This document shows positions 10,864 to 19,245 of a stretch of 32,088 nt of DNA, one piece after another. The translations under genes were made by a program, and so were the position numbers. Source of the DNA: Candidatus Aenigmatarchaeota archaeon. GTDB lineage: Archaea; EX4484-52. The first letter of the stretch is position 1; each line of letters starts with the position of its first letter. The notes below the pieces were generated by a model that was not told the origin of the DNA, did not search any database, and was given only the letters and a program-made list of their open reading frames with translations. The stretch covers positions 1 to 32,088 of the forward strand of contig JAGLPV010000014.1 of assembly GCA_023137195.1 (NCBI GenBank), in the 5' to 3' direction.

Positions 10864-11356
10864 GGCAAGACCAAAGAAAATAAAGATTGTAAATTTTGAA
10901 CCGGGCGTGACCTATTTTAAACCAAGGGCAGTTCCTCTAAATACACTACAGGAAGTCGAACTAACCATCGAGGAATTGGAGTCGCTAAGACTATCCGACC
11001 TTGAAGAATTAAGCCAAACCGATTCTGCCCAAAAAATGCACATACACCAGTCGACCTTTCAAAGGACCTTGTCAAGAGCAAGACAAAAGATAACTGATGC
11101 TTTAGTTAATGGAAAAGCGATAAAAATTAAAGGAGGTGATTACAGAATGCCAGGCGGAGACCAAACAGGACCACCAGTTGGCGGTGGTTTTAGTAGAAGA
11201 GGAGGAGGACGAGGCGGCAGATTTTTTGCTGCCGGAGCAGTAGGTGGAATTTGCATATGCCCTTCATGCAACTATGAACAAACCCATGCGAGAGGACTAC
11301 CATGCAACCAAATAAAATGTCCTAAATGCGGAGCACTAATGACAAGAAAAGTATAA
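10862..11356 (+). CDS. DUF134 (UPF0251) putative DNA-binding protein with C-terminal zinc ribbon
   Basis: MARPKK...L.IEELESLRLSDLEELSQ..SAQKMHIHQSTFQRTLSRARQKITDALVNGKAIKIKGGDY; C-terminal CPSC...CPKC. Confidence 0.9.
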   Translation: MARPKKIKIVNFEPGVTYFKPRAVPLNTLQEVELTIEELESLRLSDLEELSQTDSAQKMHIHQSTFQRTLSRARQKITDALVNGKAIKIKGGDYRMPGGDQTGPPVGGGFSRRGGGRGGRFFAAGAVGGICICPSCNYEQTHARGLPCNQIKCPKCGALMTRKV

Positions 11357-11363
11357 CTCCAAC

Positions 11364-11405
11364 TTGCACTGTTTTTTAGGGGATTTCCCCTATTCAGTGT
11401 CGCAA
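11364..11405. repeat. Composite hairpin (CACTG...TAGGGG-attt-CCCCTA...CAGTG)
   Basis: Inner arms 11377-11382/11387-11392, outer arms 11367-11371/11395-11399, then TTG/CAA; intergenic, no U-tract. Confidence 0.5.
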
Positions 11406-11451
11406 TAGAAATCAAATAAAAATTAAATTAAACAAAAAAAGGTGAATAGAG

Positions 11452-12186
11452 ATGAAAATAGCAATATCAACACAGGAAGATAATATCGACAGTAAAATTG
11501 ACCAGAGATTTGGAAGATGTATGTATTTTCTTATAGTCGACATAAAAAACAAGAAAATAGCAAATGCAGAGGCTTTTGAAAATGAGGGCAGGATACAAGG
11601 ACACGGCGCGGGAATAAAAGCGGCGCAACAGGTTGGAGAACTGGACGTTGAAAACGTAATAACAGGAGCAGTCGGACCTAACGCAGAAAATGTGCTTAAC
11701 CAGATGGGCGTGAAAATATATCATGCCTCGGGAATAGCCAAAGAAGCAGTTGAGGATTTTATCAATGACAAGTTAGGCAAAATAACAGAAATTTCAGAAC
11801 CGCACCCAACATCAGCAAAACCAGATGAAGAGGAAGAAAAAGAAGACAAAATATTCATTCCTTTGTTGGACAACATGGGAGAAGATTCTCAAGTTTCGCC
11901 GCATTTCGGACATGCTCCTTTTTTTGGGTTGTATGATTTAAAGACGAAAAAATTGACTATAACAGAGAATAAACTTGACCATAGCGACCCGCTTAAGTCA
12001 CCTGTCGACCAGATTGTCGAGGCAGTCCATCCGACAATTGTTCTTTCAGAGATGATGGGGCAAAGAGCAGTCAAATTATTTTCTGAAAAAGGAATTTCTC
12101 TTAAGACAGGACCATTTAAAACAGTAAAGGAATTGATAGAAAATTCAGATAAGATGGAAGATTTGACCAAAGACTGTGGACATTAA
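11452..12186 (+). CDS. Two-domain NifX/NafY-like (dinitrogenase Fe-Mo cofactor biosynthesis family) protein
   Basis: Two copies of the fold: IDQRFGRCMYFLIVDI...ENVITGAVGPNAENVLNQMG and VSPHFGHAPFFGLYDL...TIVLSEMMGQRAVKLF. Confidence 0.88.
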   Translation: MKIAISTQEDNIDSKIDQRFGRCMYFLIVDIKNKKIANAEAFENEGRIQGHGAGIKAAQQVGELDVENVITGAVGPNAENVLNQMGVKIYHASGIAKEAVEDFINDKLGKITEISEPHPTSAKPDEEEEKEDKIFIPLLDNMGEDSQVSPHFGHAPFFGLYDLKTKKLTITENKLDHSDPLKSPVDQIVEAVHPTIVLSEMMGQRAVKLFSEKGISLKTGPFKTVKELIENSDKMEDLTKDCGH

Positions 12187-12209
12187 ATAAAAAGAGGTAA
12201 GCCGACAAC

Positions 12210-13052
12210 ATGAAAATAATAGGGATAACAGGAGGAAAAGGAGGAACAGGCAAATCAACTATTGCCACTGCTCTTGCCTATAGTCTGGCAAAAAACAAGA
12301 AAGTGCTTTTGGTAGATGCAGATGTGGATTGTCCAAATGACCATCTTCTTTTAAACATCAAAAGAACATTAATCAAAAAAGTCAACCAGAGAATTCCTGA
12401 ATGGAACTTAAGCAAATGTACCAAATGCGGTCTATGCGGAACTGTGTGCAAGTCCAATGCAATAGTCTCGATAAAAAACAAAACTCCTATTTTTATGAAA
12501 CAGCAATGTAATGGTTGCGGTGCATGCAAAATTATATGCCCAACTGGAGCAATCAGCTGGGATGAAAAAGAAATAGGTGAGATTTATTCAGGGAATAATT
12601 ACAATATTGATTTTTTGTCAGGTCAGTTAAAAACAAACGAACCTGTCTCTGAATTTATAGTAAACTCATTGAATGAAATCATTGAAGAAAAGAAAAAAGA
12701 TTATGACTATGTTATAATAGATACTGCTGCAGGAACTCATTGTCCGGTTATAGCGGCACTCGAAAACTGCGACTTGACCTTTGCAGTAACTGAACCCACT
12801 CCACTAGGGAGCCATGATATGGAACTGATATTGGGGCTATCCAAAAAACTCAAAATTCCTATGTCTATTGTACTTAACAGGTCGGATATAGGAGATGAAA
12901 AAATGACCGAACAGCTTGCCCGAAAATACAATACAAAAATACTGGCAAAAATACCTTATTCAAAAGAGATTATTGATTGCTATTCGAAAGGAAAACCAAT
13001 ACCGGAAAAATACATTAATGATTTATTAATGGAGGCAACTAAACATGAATGA
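12210..13052 (+). CDS. MinD-superfamily P-loop ATPase with inserted 2x[4Fe-4S] ferredoxin domain
   Basis: GGKGGTGKST, LLVDADVDCPN, CTKCGLCGTVC and CNGCGACKIICP, YVIIDTAAGTHCPVIAAL. Confidence 0.93.
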   Translation: MKIIGITGGKGGTGKSTIATALAYSLAKNKKVLLVDADVDCPNDHLLLNIKRTLIKKVNQRIPEWNLSKCTKCGLCGTVCKSNAIVSIKNKTPIFMKQQCNGCGACKIICPTGAISWDEKEIGEIYSGNNYNIDFLSGQLKTNEPVSEFIVNSLNEIIEEKKKDYDYVIIDTAAGTHCPVIAALENCDLTFAVTEPTPLGSHDMELILGLSKKLKIPMSIVLNRSDIGDEKMTEQLARKYNTKILAKIPYSKEIIDCYSKGKPIPEKYINDLLMEATKHE

Positions 13053-14286
13053 TGCTCTAAAGAAAGGACAAAAGGCGGCAGGGATTGCAACAATAGCAAC
13101 TATTTTGCTTGCAGCAGTCAAAGGAATCGTCGGCATCATTTCAGGAAACATTCTTATTATAGCAGATGCTATTCACAGCGCGGCAGATGTTCTTGCAATA
13201 TTTGCTTCATGGTATGGTCTGAAAATTTCACAGAGAAAACCTGATGAAAAATTTCCTTATGGCTATTATAAAGCAGAAAATATTTCAACATTAATTGTAT
13301 CTGTATTTATCTTTTTCATAGCATACAGACTTTTTACAGAAAGCTATAGCCGAATTTGGGTAGTGGAGGAATTAAAAATACCTTTTATTGTATTATCTGT
13401 CTCTTTAATGTCGGCAATTGTTTCTTACAGAATAGCAAAATACGAGGAAAAGATAGGCACCCAAATAAATTCGCAAAGCCTGATGGCAAATTCTTATGAA
13501 TCAAAAATGGATGTTGTAACATCCCTGATAGTTTTTGTGGGTTTGATTTTATCGTATCTAAAAATAAATTATGTGGCGGGTGTTATTGGAATTCTGTTTT
13601 CCTTTTTGATAGTAAAGATTGGCTACCAAAATGCTAAAATCAGTATCTTTTCTCTTATGGATGCAAGCCCGGATACGAAACTGGAAAAGAATATTGAAAA
13701 AATAATTCTGAATGTCCAGGGGGTGATGGATATTTCCCATATAAAACTAAGGCAATCTGGGTTGTTTATTTTTGGAGTAGCAAATATCAAAGTACTCAAG
13801 CATCTTGATGTTAAACGAGCTCATCAGATAGCTGATATCATAGAAGAAAAAATCAAGAAAAAATACCCGCACATTGAATCCTTTATTATTCGGGTAGAGC
13901 CATACAAACCGGAAAAACAAAAAATAATCATTCCTTTGGACGAAAACAAAGGTCTTGACTCAAGAGTTACCGGGCATTTTGGAAGAGCAAAGTATTTTTT
14001 ATTTGTTCTGATAAAGGATAAGAAAATTGAATCATGGCACATAAAAAGCAATCCTTTCATCAATGAAAAGGCAAGGGCTGGTCTTGATGCGGCAAAATTT
14101 GTTCTGGAGGAAAAAATTGATGTGGTTGTCCTGCAAAAAATCGGGGAAATTGCTTTCCATACGTTAAGAGACAACTTTGTTGATTTGTACATTACTCATG
14201 GAAAAACTCCTAAGACAGTTATTCACAATCTAATTAATAACAAATTAAAAAGGCTTCAAAAGCCAACACATGCAAGTGATAAATAA
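13045..14286 (+). CDS. Cation diffusion facilitator (CDF) fused to a C-terminal NifX-like domain
   Basis: CDF core (ADAIHSAADVLAIFASWYGLKIS, YGYYKAENIS); C-terminal IIIPLDENKGLDSRVTGHFGRAKYFLFVLI...VVVLQKIGEIAFHTL. Confidence 0.9.
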   Translation: MNDALKKGQKAAGIATIATILLAAVKGIVGIISGNILIIADAIHSAADVLAIFASWYGLKISQRKPDEKFPYGYYKAENISTLIVSVFIFFIAYRLFTESYSRIWVVEELKIPFIVLSVSLMSAIVSYRIAKYEEKIGTQINSQSLMANSYESKMDVVTSLIVFVGLILSYLKINYVAGVIGILFSFLIVKIGYQNAKISIFSLMDASPDTKLEKNIEKIILNVQGVMDISHIKLRQSGLFIFGVANIKVLKHLDVKRAHQIADIIEEKIKKKYPHIESFIIRVEPYKPEKQKIIIPLDENKGLDSRVTGHFGRAKYFLFVLIKDKKIESWHIKSNPFINEKARAGLDAAKFVLEEKIDVVVLQKIGEIAFHTLRDNFVDLYITHGKTPKTVIHNLINNKLKRLQKPTHASDK

Positions 14287-14287
14287 A

Positions 14288-15166
14288 ATGAAAACAATAA
14301 CAATATTATCGGGGAAAGGAGGCGTTGGGAAAAGTAGTATCACTGCTTCTTTGGCAATAACTTTAGCAAAAAGAAGAAGAATCATCTGTGCAGACTGCGA
14401 TGTAGATGCATCAAATCTTGCGCTGGTATTTGGAATCAAAGAGAAAGATTTTGAAGAATACCTGCCGATTTCAACAATTCAGAAGGCAGTGTTTGATCTC
14501 TCAAAATGTAATTCATGCAGGAAGTGCTTTGAAGAATGTTATTTTGATGCGATTGAGTTGGTCAATGACAAGCCAAAATTGAAGGAGTTTAGCTGTGAAG
14601 GGTGTGGCGTGTGCCAGCTGGTTTGTCCTGTGGATGCGATAAAACTAGTGGATGAAAAAAATGCAAAAATAGGTTATGCCAAGACAAAATATGGTTTCAG
14701 GATTTTTTCAGCGCAGTTGGATGTCGGGGCTTCGGGGTCCGGAAAAATAGTTTCTGCGGTCAAGAAGAAAGCAGAAGCATTGGCGCAGGATGCAGAGATA
14801 ATGCTTGTTGATTCATCGGCAGGTGTTGGTTGTCCTGTGATTGCATCTGTATCAGGAAGTGATTATGCTCTCCTGGTAACTGAACCCACGCCGTCTGGAT
14901 TTTCTGACATGAAAAGAGCTATAAAAATAGTCAATCACTTCAATATTCCTTATGGCATTGTTGTAAATAAGCATGATATAAATGAAGAATATACAAAAAG
15001 GATTGAAGAATTTGCAGAAAAAAACAATGCGCAAATTCTCTCGAAGATACCTTATGATAAAGCATTTGTCAAGGCTCTTGTGAATCTGGTTCCTGTTGTG
15101 GTTTTTGATAAAAAGTATGAGAAATTGTTTGAAGAGATTGGCAGTAAAATTTTGCTACGGCTATAA
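14288..15166 (+). CDS. Second MinD-superfamily P-loop ATPase with inserted ferredoxin domain
   Basis: SGKGGVGKSS, ADCDVDASNLAL, CNSCRKCFEEC and CEGCGVCQLVCP, LVDSSAGVGCPVIASV; ORF opens at 14270, likely start 14288. Confidence 0.93.
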   Translation: MKTITILSGKGGVGKSSITASLAITLAKRRRIICADCDVDASNLALVFGIKEKDFEEYLPISTIQKAVFDLSKCNSCRKCFEECYFDAIELVNDKPKLKEFSCEGCGVCQLVCPVDAIKLVDEKNAKIGYAKTKYGFRIFSAQLDVGASGSGKIVSAVKKKAEALAQDAEIMLVDSSAGVGCPVIASVSGSDYALLVTEPTPSGFSDMKRAIKIVNHFNIPYGIVVNKHDINEEYTKRIEEFAEKNNAQILSKIPYDKAFVKALVNLVPVVVFDKKYEKLFEEIGSKILLRL

Positions 15167-15195
15167 ACTTATAAATTTTAATCATCAATAATGTT

Positions 15196-16713
15196 ATGCT
15201 CTCAGATGGAATTACCTATAAAATAGTGCTTTGCTTTGCTGTACTTTTGGCAGGATTTATAATTTCTAAAATAGGGGAGCGATTAATAACATACCTATGG
15301 AGAAGAAAATACAGAGTATCTATTGAAAGGGTTCAGATAGCCCATATTTATGCACTTGGAATTAACATACTGGCGATTGTCATTGCTCTTAGTTTTTTGA
15401 AGATAAATATAACTGAAAACACATTGGTTGAACTTTACAGCTACTTTCCTTTTGTTTTGTCAATAGTTCTGCTCGGGATATTGATAGTCCTTCTTGTAAG
15501 GGTCGTATTTTTTGCAATAGATAAATTTTTGTCTACAAGTGGGCTTAAGGATATAGTTGAGGAATATGATCAGGAGCAAAACATGACTAATTTTTTGTTC
15601 ATCCTTAAATATGTTTTGTATGTTGTATTTGGTCTTATTGCATTAACGTCTCTTGGAATCAATATAGATTCAACTGTGCTTTTGTTCAAAGGCATTTTAT
15701 ATCCTTTGTTGATATTTGGGTTGGTCATATTGTTTGTTGGCATAAAGCCCTACGTGGAAAATACCTTTTCCGGGTTGTTCCTGAAAAAAATGAATTTTTT
15801 AAGGGTCGGCGAGAAAATTAAGATTAAGAAAGAGATTTACACAATTTCTGCTTTGAAAAAACAAGGTCTTCTTTTGAAAACAAAGACAAATTATAATATG
15901 TTCATTCCATACAAGCGAGTATATGAAGAACAGGTAACGTACAGGGAAATAATGTATGATTTGGCAACTCTTGAGAAAATAAAAAATCATTTTCTTGCCC
16001 AGTACCCGAGCCATTGCGGACCTGCTTCTGTTTCTATAGTTCTGAAGATATTCGGTCATAATATAGGTCAGGAAGAAATAGCAAAGCAGACAAAAACTGT
16101 AGTACCTAAACAGAAAAGGCTGGACGGGACAAAGATTCCGGGCGGAACAAAACCAAAAGATTTAATTCGGGCTGTTGAGAAACTAACAAAAAATAAAGTG
16201 AAGGGTGTTTGGATTAATATAGACAGGATTAATGATTTGAAAATGGAATTGAAGACATGGCTGAACAATAAGGCACTAATTATCATTGACTACAAAAAAA
16301 GTTTTTTATTTCCTGAGGCAAAGACAGCGCATTATTCTGTTTGCTTCTCCATTCGTGGGGAGGAACTGCTCATAATAGATCCTGGTCTAAAAAAAGGAGG
16401 GGTGTATTATGCAGACATAAAGAAAGTATATCTTGGGATGAATACTTATTCAGAACTGTTGAAAGAGAAAAGAGGATATATTGTTCTGGCACCAAAAGGG
16501 ACTACTGCATATCATAGGATAGAGGAAGGGCTGATTTATTCAGATCCTGATTTGTACAGGAATCTTAATAATAACCTGACAAAGGAATTGAACCGGCTTA
16601 TGCAAAAGGCAGGCAAGCTTGAGGATATTCTTCCAAAGAGTATAAAGAAAATAGTTGATGATTACAAGAAGAAAGAAAAGGTGACACGTGTGTGGAGACC
16701 TAAGAGTAACTAA
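15196..16713 (+). CDS. MscS-like membrane domain fused to a C39-like cysteine peptidase domain
   Basis: Multiple TM segments; MscS-like VENTFSGLFLKKMNFLRVGEKIKI...MFIPYKRVYEEQVTY; C39-like PSHCGPASVSIVLKIFG, TAHYSVCFSIRGEELLIIDPGLKKGG. Confidence 0.8.
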   Translation: MLSDGITYKIVLCFAVLLAGFIISKIGERLITYLWRRKYRVSIERVQIAHIYALGINILAIVIALSFLKINITENTLVELYSYFPFVLSIVLLGILIVLLVRVVFFAIDKFLSTSGLKDIVEEYDQEQNMTNFLFILKYVLYVVFGLIALTSLGINIDSTVLLFKGILYPLLIFGLVILFVGIKPYVENTFSGLFLKKMNFLRVGEKIKIKKEIYTISALKKQGLLLKTKTNYNMFIPYKRVYEEQVTYREIMYDLATLEKIKNHFLAQYPSHCGPASVSIVLKIFGHNIGQEEIAKQTKTVVPKQKRLDGTKIPGGTKPKDLIRAVEKLTKNKVKGVWINIDRINDLKMELKTWLNNKALIIIDYKKSFLFPEAKTAHYSVCFSIRGEELLIIDPGLKKGGVYYADIKKVYLGMNTYSELLKEKRGYIVLAPKGTTAYHRIEEGLIYSDPDLYRNLNNNLTKELNRLMQKAGKLEDILPKSIKKIVDDYKKKEKVTRVWRPKSN

Positions 16714-16806
16714 AAGAGGTTCTGTTAATCTTGCCGTATAGTTTATATCTAAAATTAACCTATCTTTTTTCCTGATTATTCTACAGAAACTATAGAATTG
16801 CAAATA

Positions 16807-16867
16807 ATTGTATGACCACAAAATAATGCAATTTTTTAATATTTAAATAGTTTTGTGGTCATACAAT
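16807..16867. promoter_or_regulatory. 17-bp inverted repeat flanking the fic promoter TATA box
   Basis: ATTGTATGACCACAAAA (16807-16823) and TTTTGTGGTCATACAAT (16851-16867), perfect complement; TATA-like ATTTAAAT in the spacer. Confidence 0.75.
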
Positions 16868-16870
16868 ACT

Positions 16871-17800
16871 ATGGTCATTATAGAAAAGATAAAAAGAAAT
16901 GAAAAAGAATATTATTACATCAGCAAGAATTTCAGAATCAGTAAAAACAAATGGAAAAAAATCAGAAAATATGCAGGAAAAGAAAAACCGGGAAAAACAG
17001 AAATTAAGGAAATGGCATGCCAAATAGAAAAAGAAGCTGAAAAACTCGGATTAATCAAAAAAACAGGAAGATTCAGGTATCTAGAAGATAATGAAGCAGA
17101 AGTTCTGGAAGACTTAAAAGAATCTTATAAAAAATGGTTTGGCAAACTCCCTATTGAAATAAAAGAAAAATATTACGATGATTTTCTAGCAAGATTCACT
17201 TACAACACAAATGCAATAGAAGGAAATACTTTGGGTTTAAGAGATACTAATTTGATTTTGCAGGACAATATCATACCTGCTGATGCCACCACTTACGAAT
17301 ATAATGAGGTCATCAACAGTAGAGAATGCATGACTTTTATTAAATCGCATGAAGGCGAATTAAATAATAGTTTTTTGCTTAAAATCCATAGTATTTTAAC
17401 CAAAAATACAAAAGTAAAAATTATCGGCAAATATAGGACTCATGAGGTAATTATAACGGGTTCTGAGCATATAACGCCTCCTTTTAAAGAAATAGACAGA
17501 TTAATGAAACAATTTTTTGTGTGGTACATAAACAATAAAAATAATTTTCATCCTGTTGAAATAGCATCTCTTATCCACACAAAATTCACAAGAATACATC
17601 CTTTTGGTGATGGCAATGGAAGAACAGCAAGGGTCATCAGCAACTTCATTCTTTTAAAAAAAGGGTATCCTATGTTTTTTATTGAGAACAAAGACAGGAG
17701 AGAATATTATAAAGTACTGGAATTGTCAGACAAAGGAGATGAAAGACCATTTATAAAATTTGTATTTGACATGATTGTGAGTCAAATAAAGATAAGATAA
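16871..17800 (+). CDS. Fic family protein (putative AMPylase), class II-like
   Basis: HPFGDGNGRTAR active-site motif; inhibitory-helix-like TNAIEG. ORF opens at 16853, likely start 16871. Confidence 0.92.
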   Translation: MVIIEKIKRNEKEYYYISKNFRISKNKWKKIRKYAGKEKPGKTEIKEMACQIEKEAEKLGLIKKTGRFRYLEDNEAEVLEDLKESYKKWFGKLPIEIKEKYYDDFLARFTYNTNAIEGNTLGLRDTNLILQDNIIPADATTYEYNEVINSRECMTFIKSHEGELNNSFLLKIHSILTKNTKVKIIGKYRTHEVIITGSEHITPPFKEIDRLMKQFFVWYINNKNNFHPVEIASLIHTKFTRIHPFGDGNGRTARVISNFILLKKGYPMFFIENKDRREYYKVLELSDKGDERPFIKFVFDMIVSQIKIR

Positions 17801-17850
17801 ATTTTAGATGCTCATTGGTCATAAGAATTAGTATAATCAAAATATCTAAA

Positions 17851-17870
17851 TATATAATGTCCATTATATA
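17851..17870. repeat. 20-bp palindrome TATATAATG-TC-CATTATATA
   Basis: Perfect 9-bp arms in the convergent fic/dcd intergenic region. Confidence 0.5.
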
Positions 17871-17912
17871 ACAGAAATTATATTAACGACAGAACAAATA
17901 GAAATACTCCTT

Positions 17913-18518
17913 TCAAGCAAAATCCCTGCTTATCTTACTATGCTGAACCCCTTTCTGATTCTGGTACTTAGAATTCCTGCTTTTATGCCCATAAGGGACT
18001 TCACATGCAGATGTCATCTGGTACAGAACCAGCTGGCATATTCTCATTCCGGGATACAGCATCACAGGAAATTTCCCTACATTTGCAAGTTCCAATGTGA
18101 TGGTTCCGCAAAATCCGGGGTCAATATAACCGGCCGTAACATGAATCATTATTCCTAATCGTCCAATAGAAGAGCGACCTTCAACAGCGGCAACCAAATC
18201 ATGCGGTATTTCAACATGTTCTTTAATGGTTCCAAGAACAAATTCGCCCGGGTGGATTATGAATGATTTTTTCATCTTGTATTTTGTGGTGTATGTATTT
18301 TCTATGATGCTTGTGCTGTCTGTTTCCCTGCGGTAAAGTTCCTTGTCCTCGTAGTTTTTTGGATCAATTATCGAGTGGTCTGATAATTTAAACACCTGGA
18401 ATTCATCGCCCAGTTTTAAATCAATAGAACTTGGACCCAGTTGTTCCTTGAGGTCAAGCGGTTTGATTACTAAATCTTTTTCAAGCCTTTTTTTTATATC
18501 TCTGTCAGAAAGTATCAT
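17913..18518 (-). CDS. dcd: dCTP deaminase
   Basis: MILSDRDIKKRL, GPSSIDLKLGDEF, EGRSSIGRLGIMIHVTAGYIDPGFCGTITLEL. Confidence 0.93.
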   Translation of the reverse strand: MILSDRDIKKRLEKDLVIKPLDLKEQLGPSSIDLKLGDEFQVFKLSDHSIIDPKNYEDKELYRRETDSTSIIENTYTTKYKMKKSFIIHPGEFVLGTIKEHVEIPHDLVAAVEGRSSIGRLGIMIHVTAGYIDPGFCGTITLELANVGKFPVMLYPGMRICQLVLYQMTSACEVPYGHKSRNSKYQNQKGVQHSKISRDFA

Positions 18519-18645
18519 AGTATCTAATATTTAATTAATCAATAAGCTTTAAAACATTTCAATAAACATAATACCAGAGCAGAATGATTAGATTTAAAAA
18601 TTGCTGATAAATGAAGAGTGACGGGCGATATGACTGCATAAAATT

Positions 18646-19209
18646 ATGTTTTTGAAACTTAATTCAAAGGAAAAAAGATTGTATGGCGTTCTTTTGTTTT
18701 TGGTAAAATTTTTCCTGTTGTCTCTGGTTCTTCACTTTTTAATCTGGCTGAATATAGACATGACAGGTATCCAGAACTTTGTTGCACAAAGCATTCATCT
18801 TATTCTTACTATTACAGGATTTTCGATAACAAAAACAGGCGTATTCTTCATATTAAAGGATTCTACGGGAACTTTGTTTGCGGAAATCACCCGAGATTGC
18901 ATTGCGTGGAAATCTATTTTGGCGTATGTCTGCCTTATTTTTGCGACAGAAGTTAAGGCAAAAAAGAAAAAAAGAAAACAAAAGAAAACATTTTTTGAAT
19001 CATTGGAAGGATATAAAAAAGTCAGGGCGATGTTGATTGGCAGTGCGATAATATTTTTTGCGAATATTGTCCGGCTTGTAACAACATTTGCTTTTGTTCA
19101 TATCTATGGAATAAAGTATTTTGATTTTATTCATAATATTTTATGGCAGGGAGGGATGATGATTTTGATAATTGCTTTGTGGGATTTTATGAGAAGGAAG
19201 TATTTGTGA
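18646..19209 (+). CDS. Exosortase/archaeosortase-like membrane protein
   Basis: Multi-TM protein with the Cys/Arg/His triad context: RDCIAWKSILAY, NIVRLVTTF, DFIHNILWQGGM. Confidence 0.82.
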   Translation: MFLKLNSKEKRLYGVLLFLVKFFLLSLVLHFLIWLNIDMTGIQNFVAQSIHLILTITGFSITKTGVFFILKDSTGTLFAEITRDCIAWKSILAYVCLIFATEVKAKKKKRKQKKTFFESLEGYKKVRAMLIGSAIIFFANIVRLVTTFAFVHIYGIKYFDFIHNILWQGGMMILIIALWDFMRRKYL

Positions 19210-19245
19210 GCGATTTTTTCTTTAATGGTTTTAATGCCCCTTGGT

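Noticed and set aside
17885-18158. Plus-strand ORF (LTTEQIEILLSSKIPAYLTMLNPF...) overlapping dcd
   Set aside because: Most of it is antisense to dCTP deaminase; the short unique N-terminal part has no recognised family or clear start.
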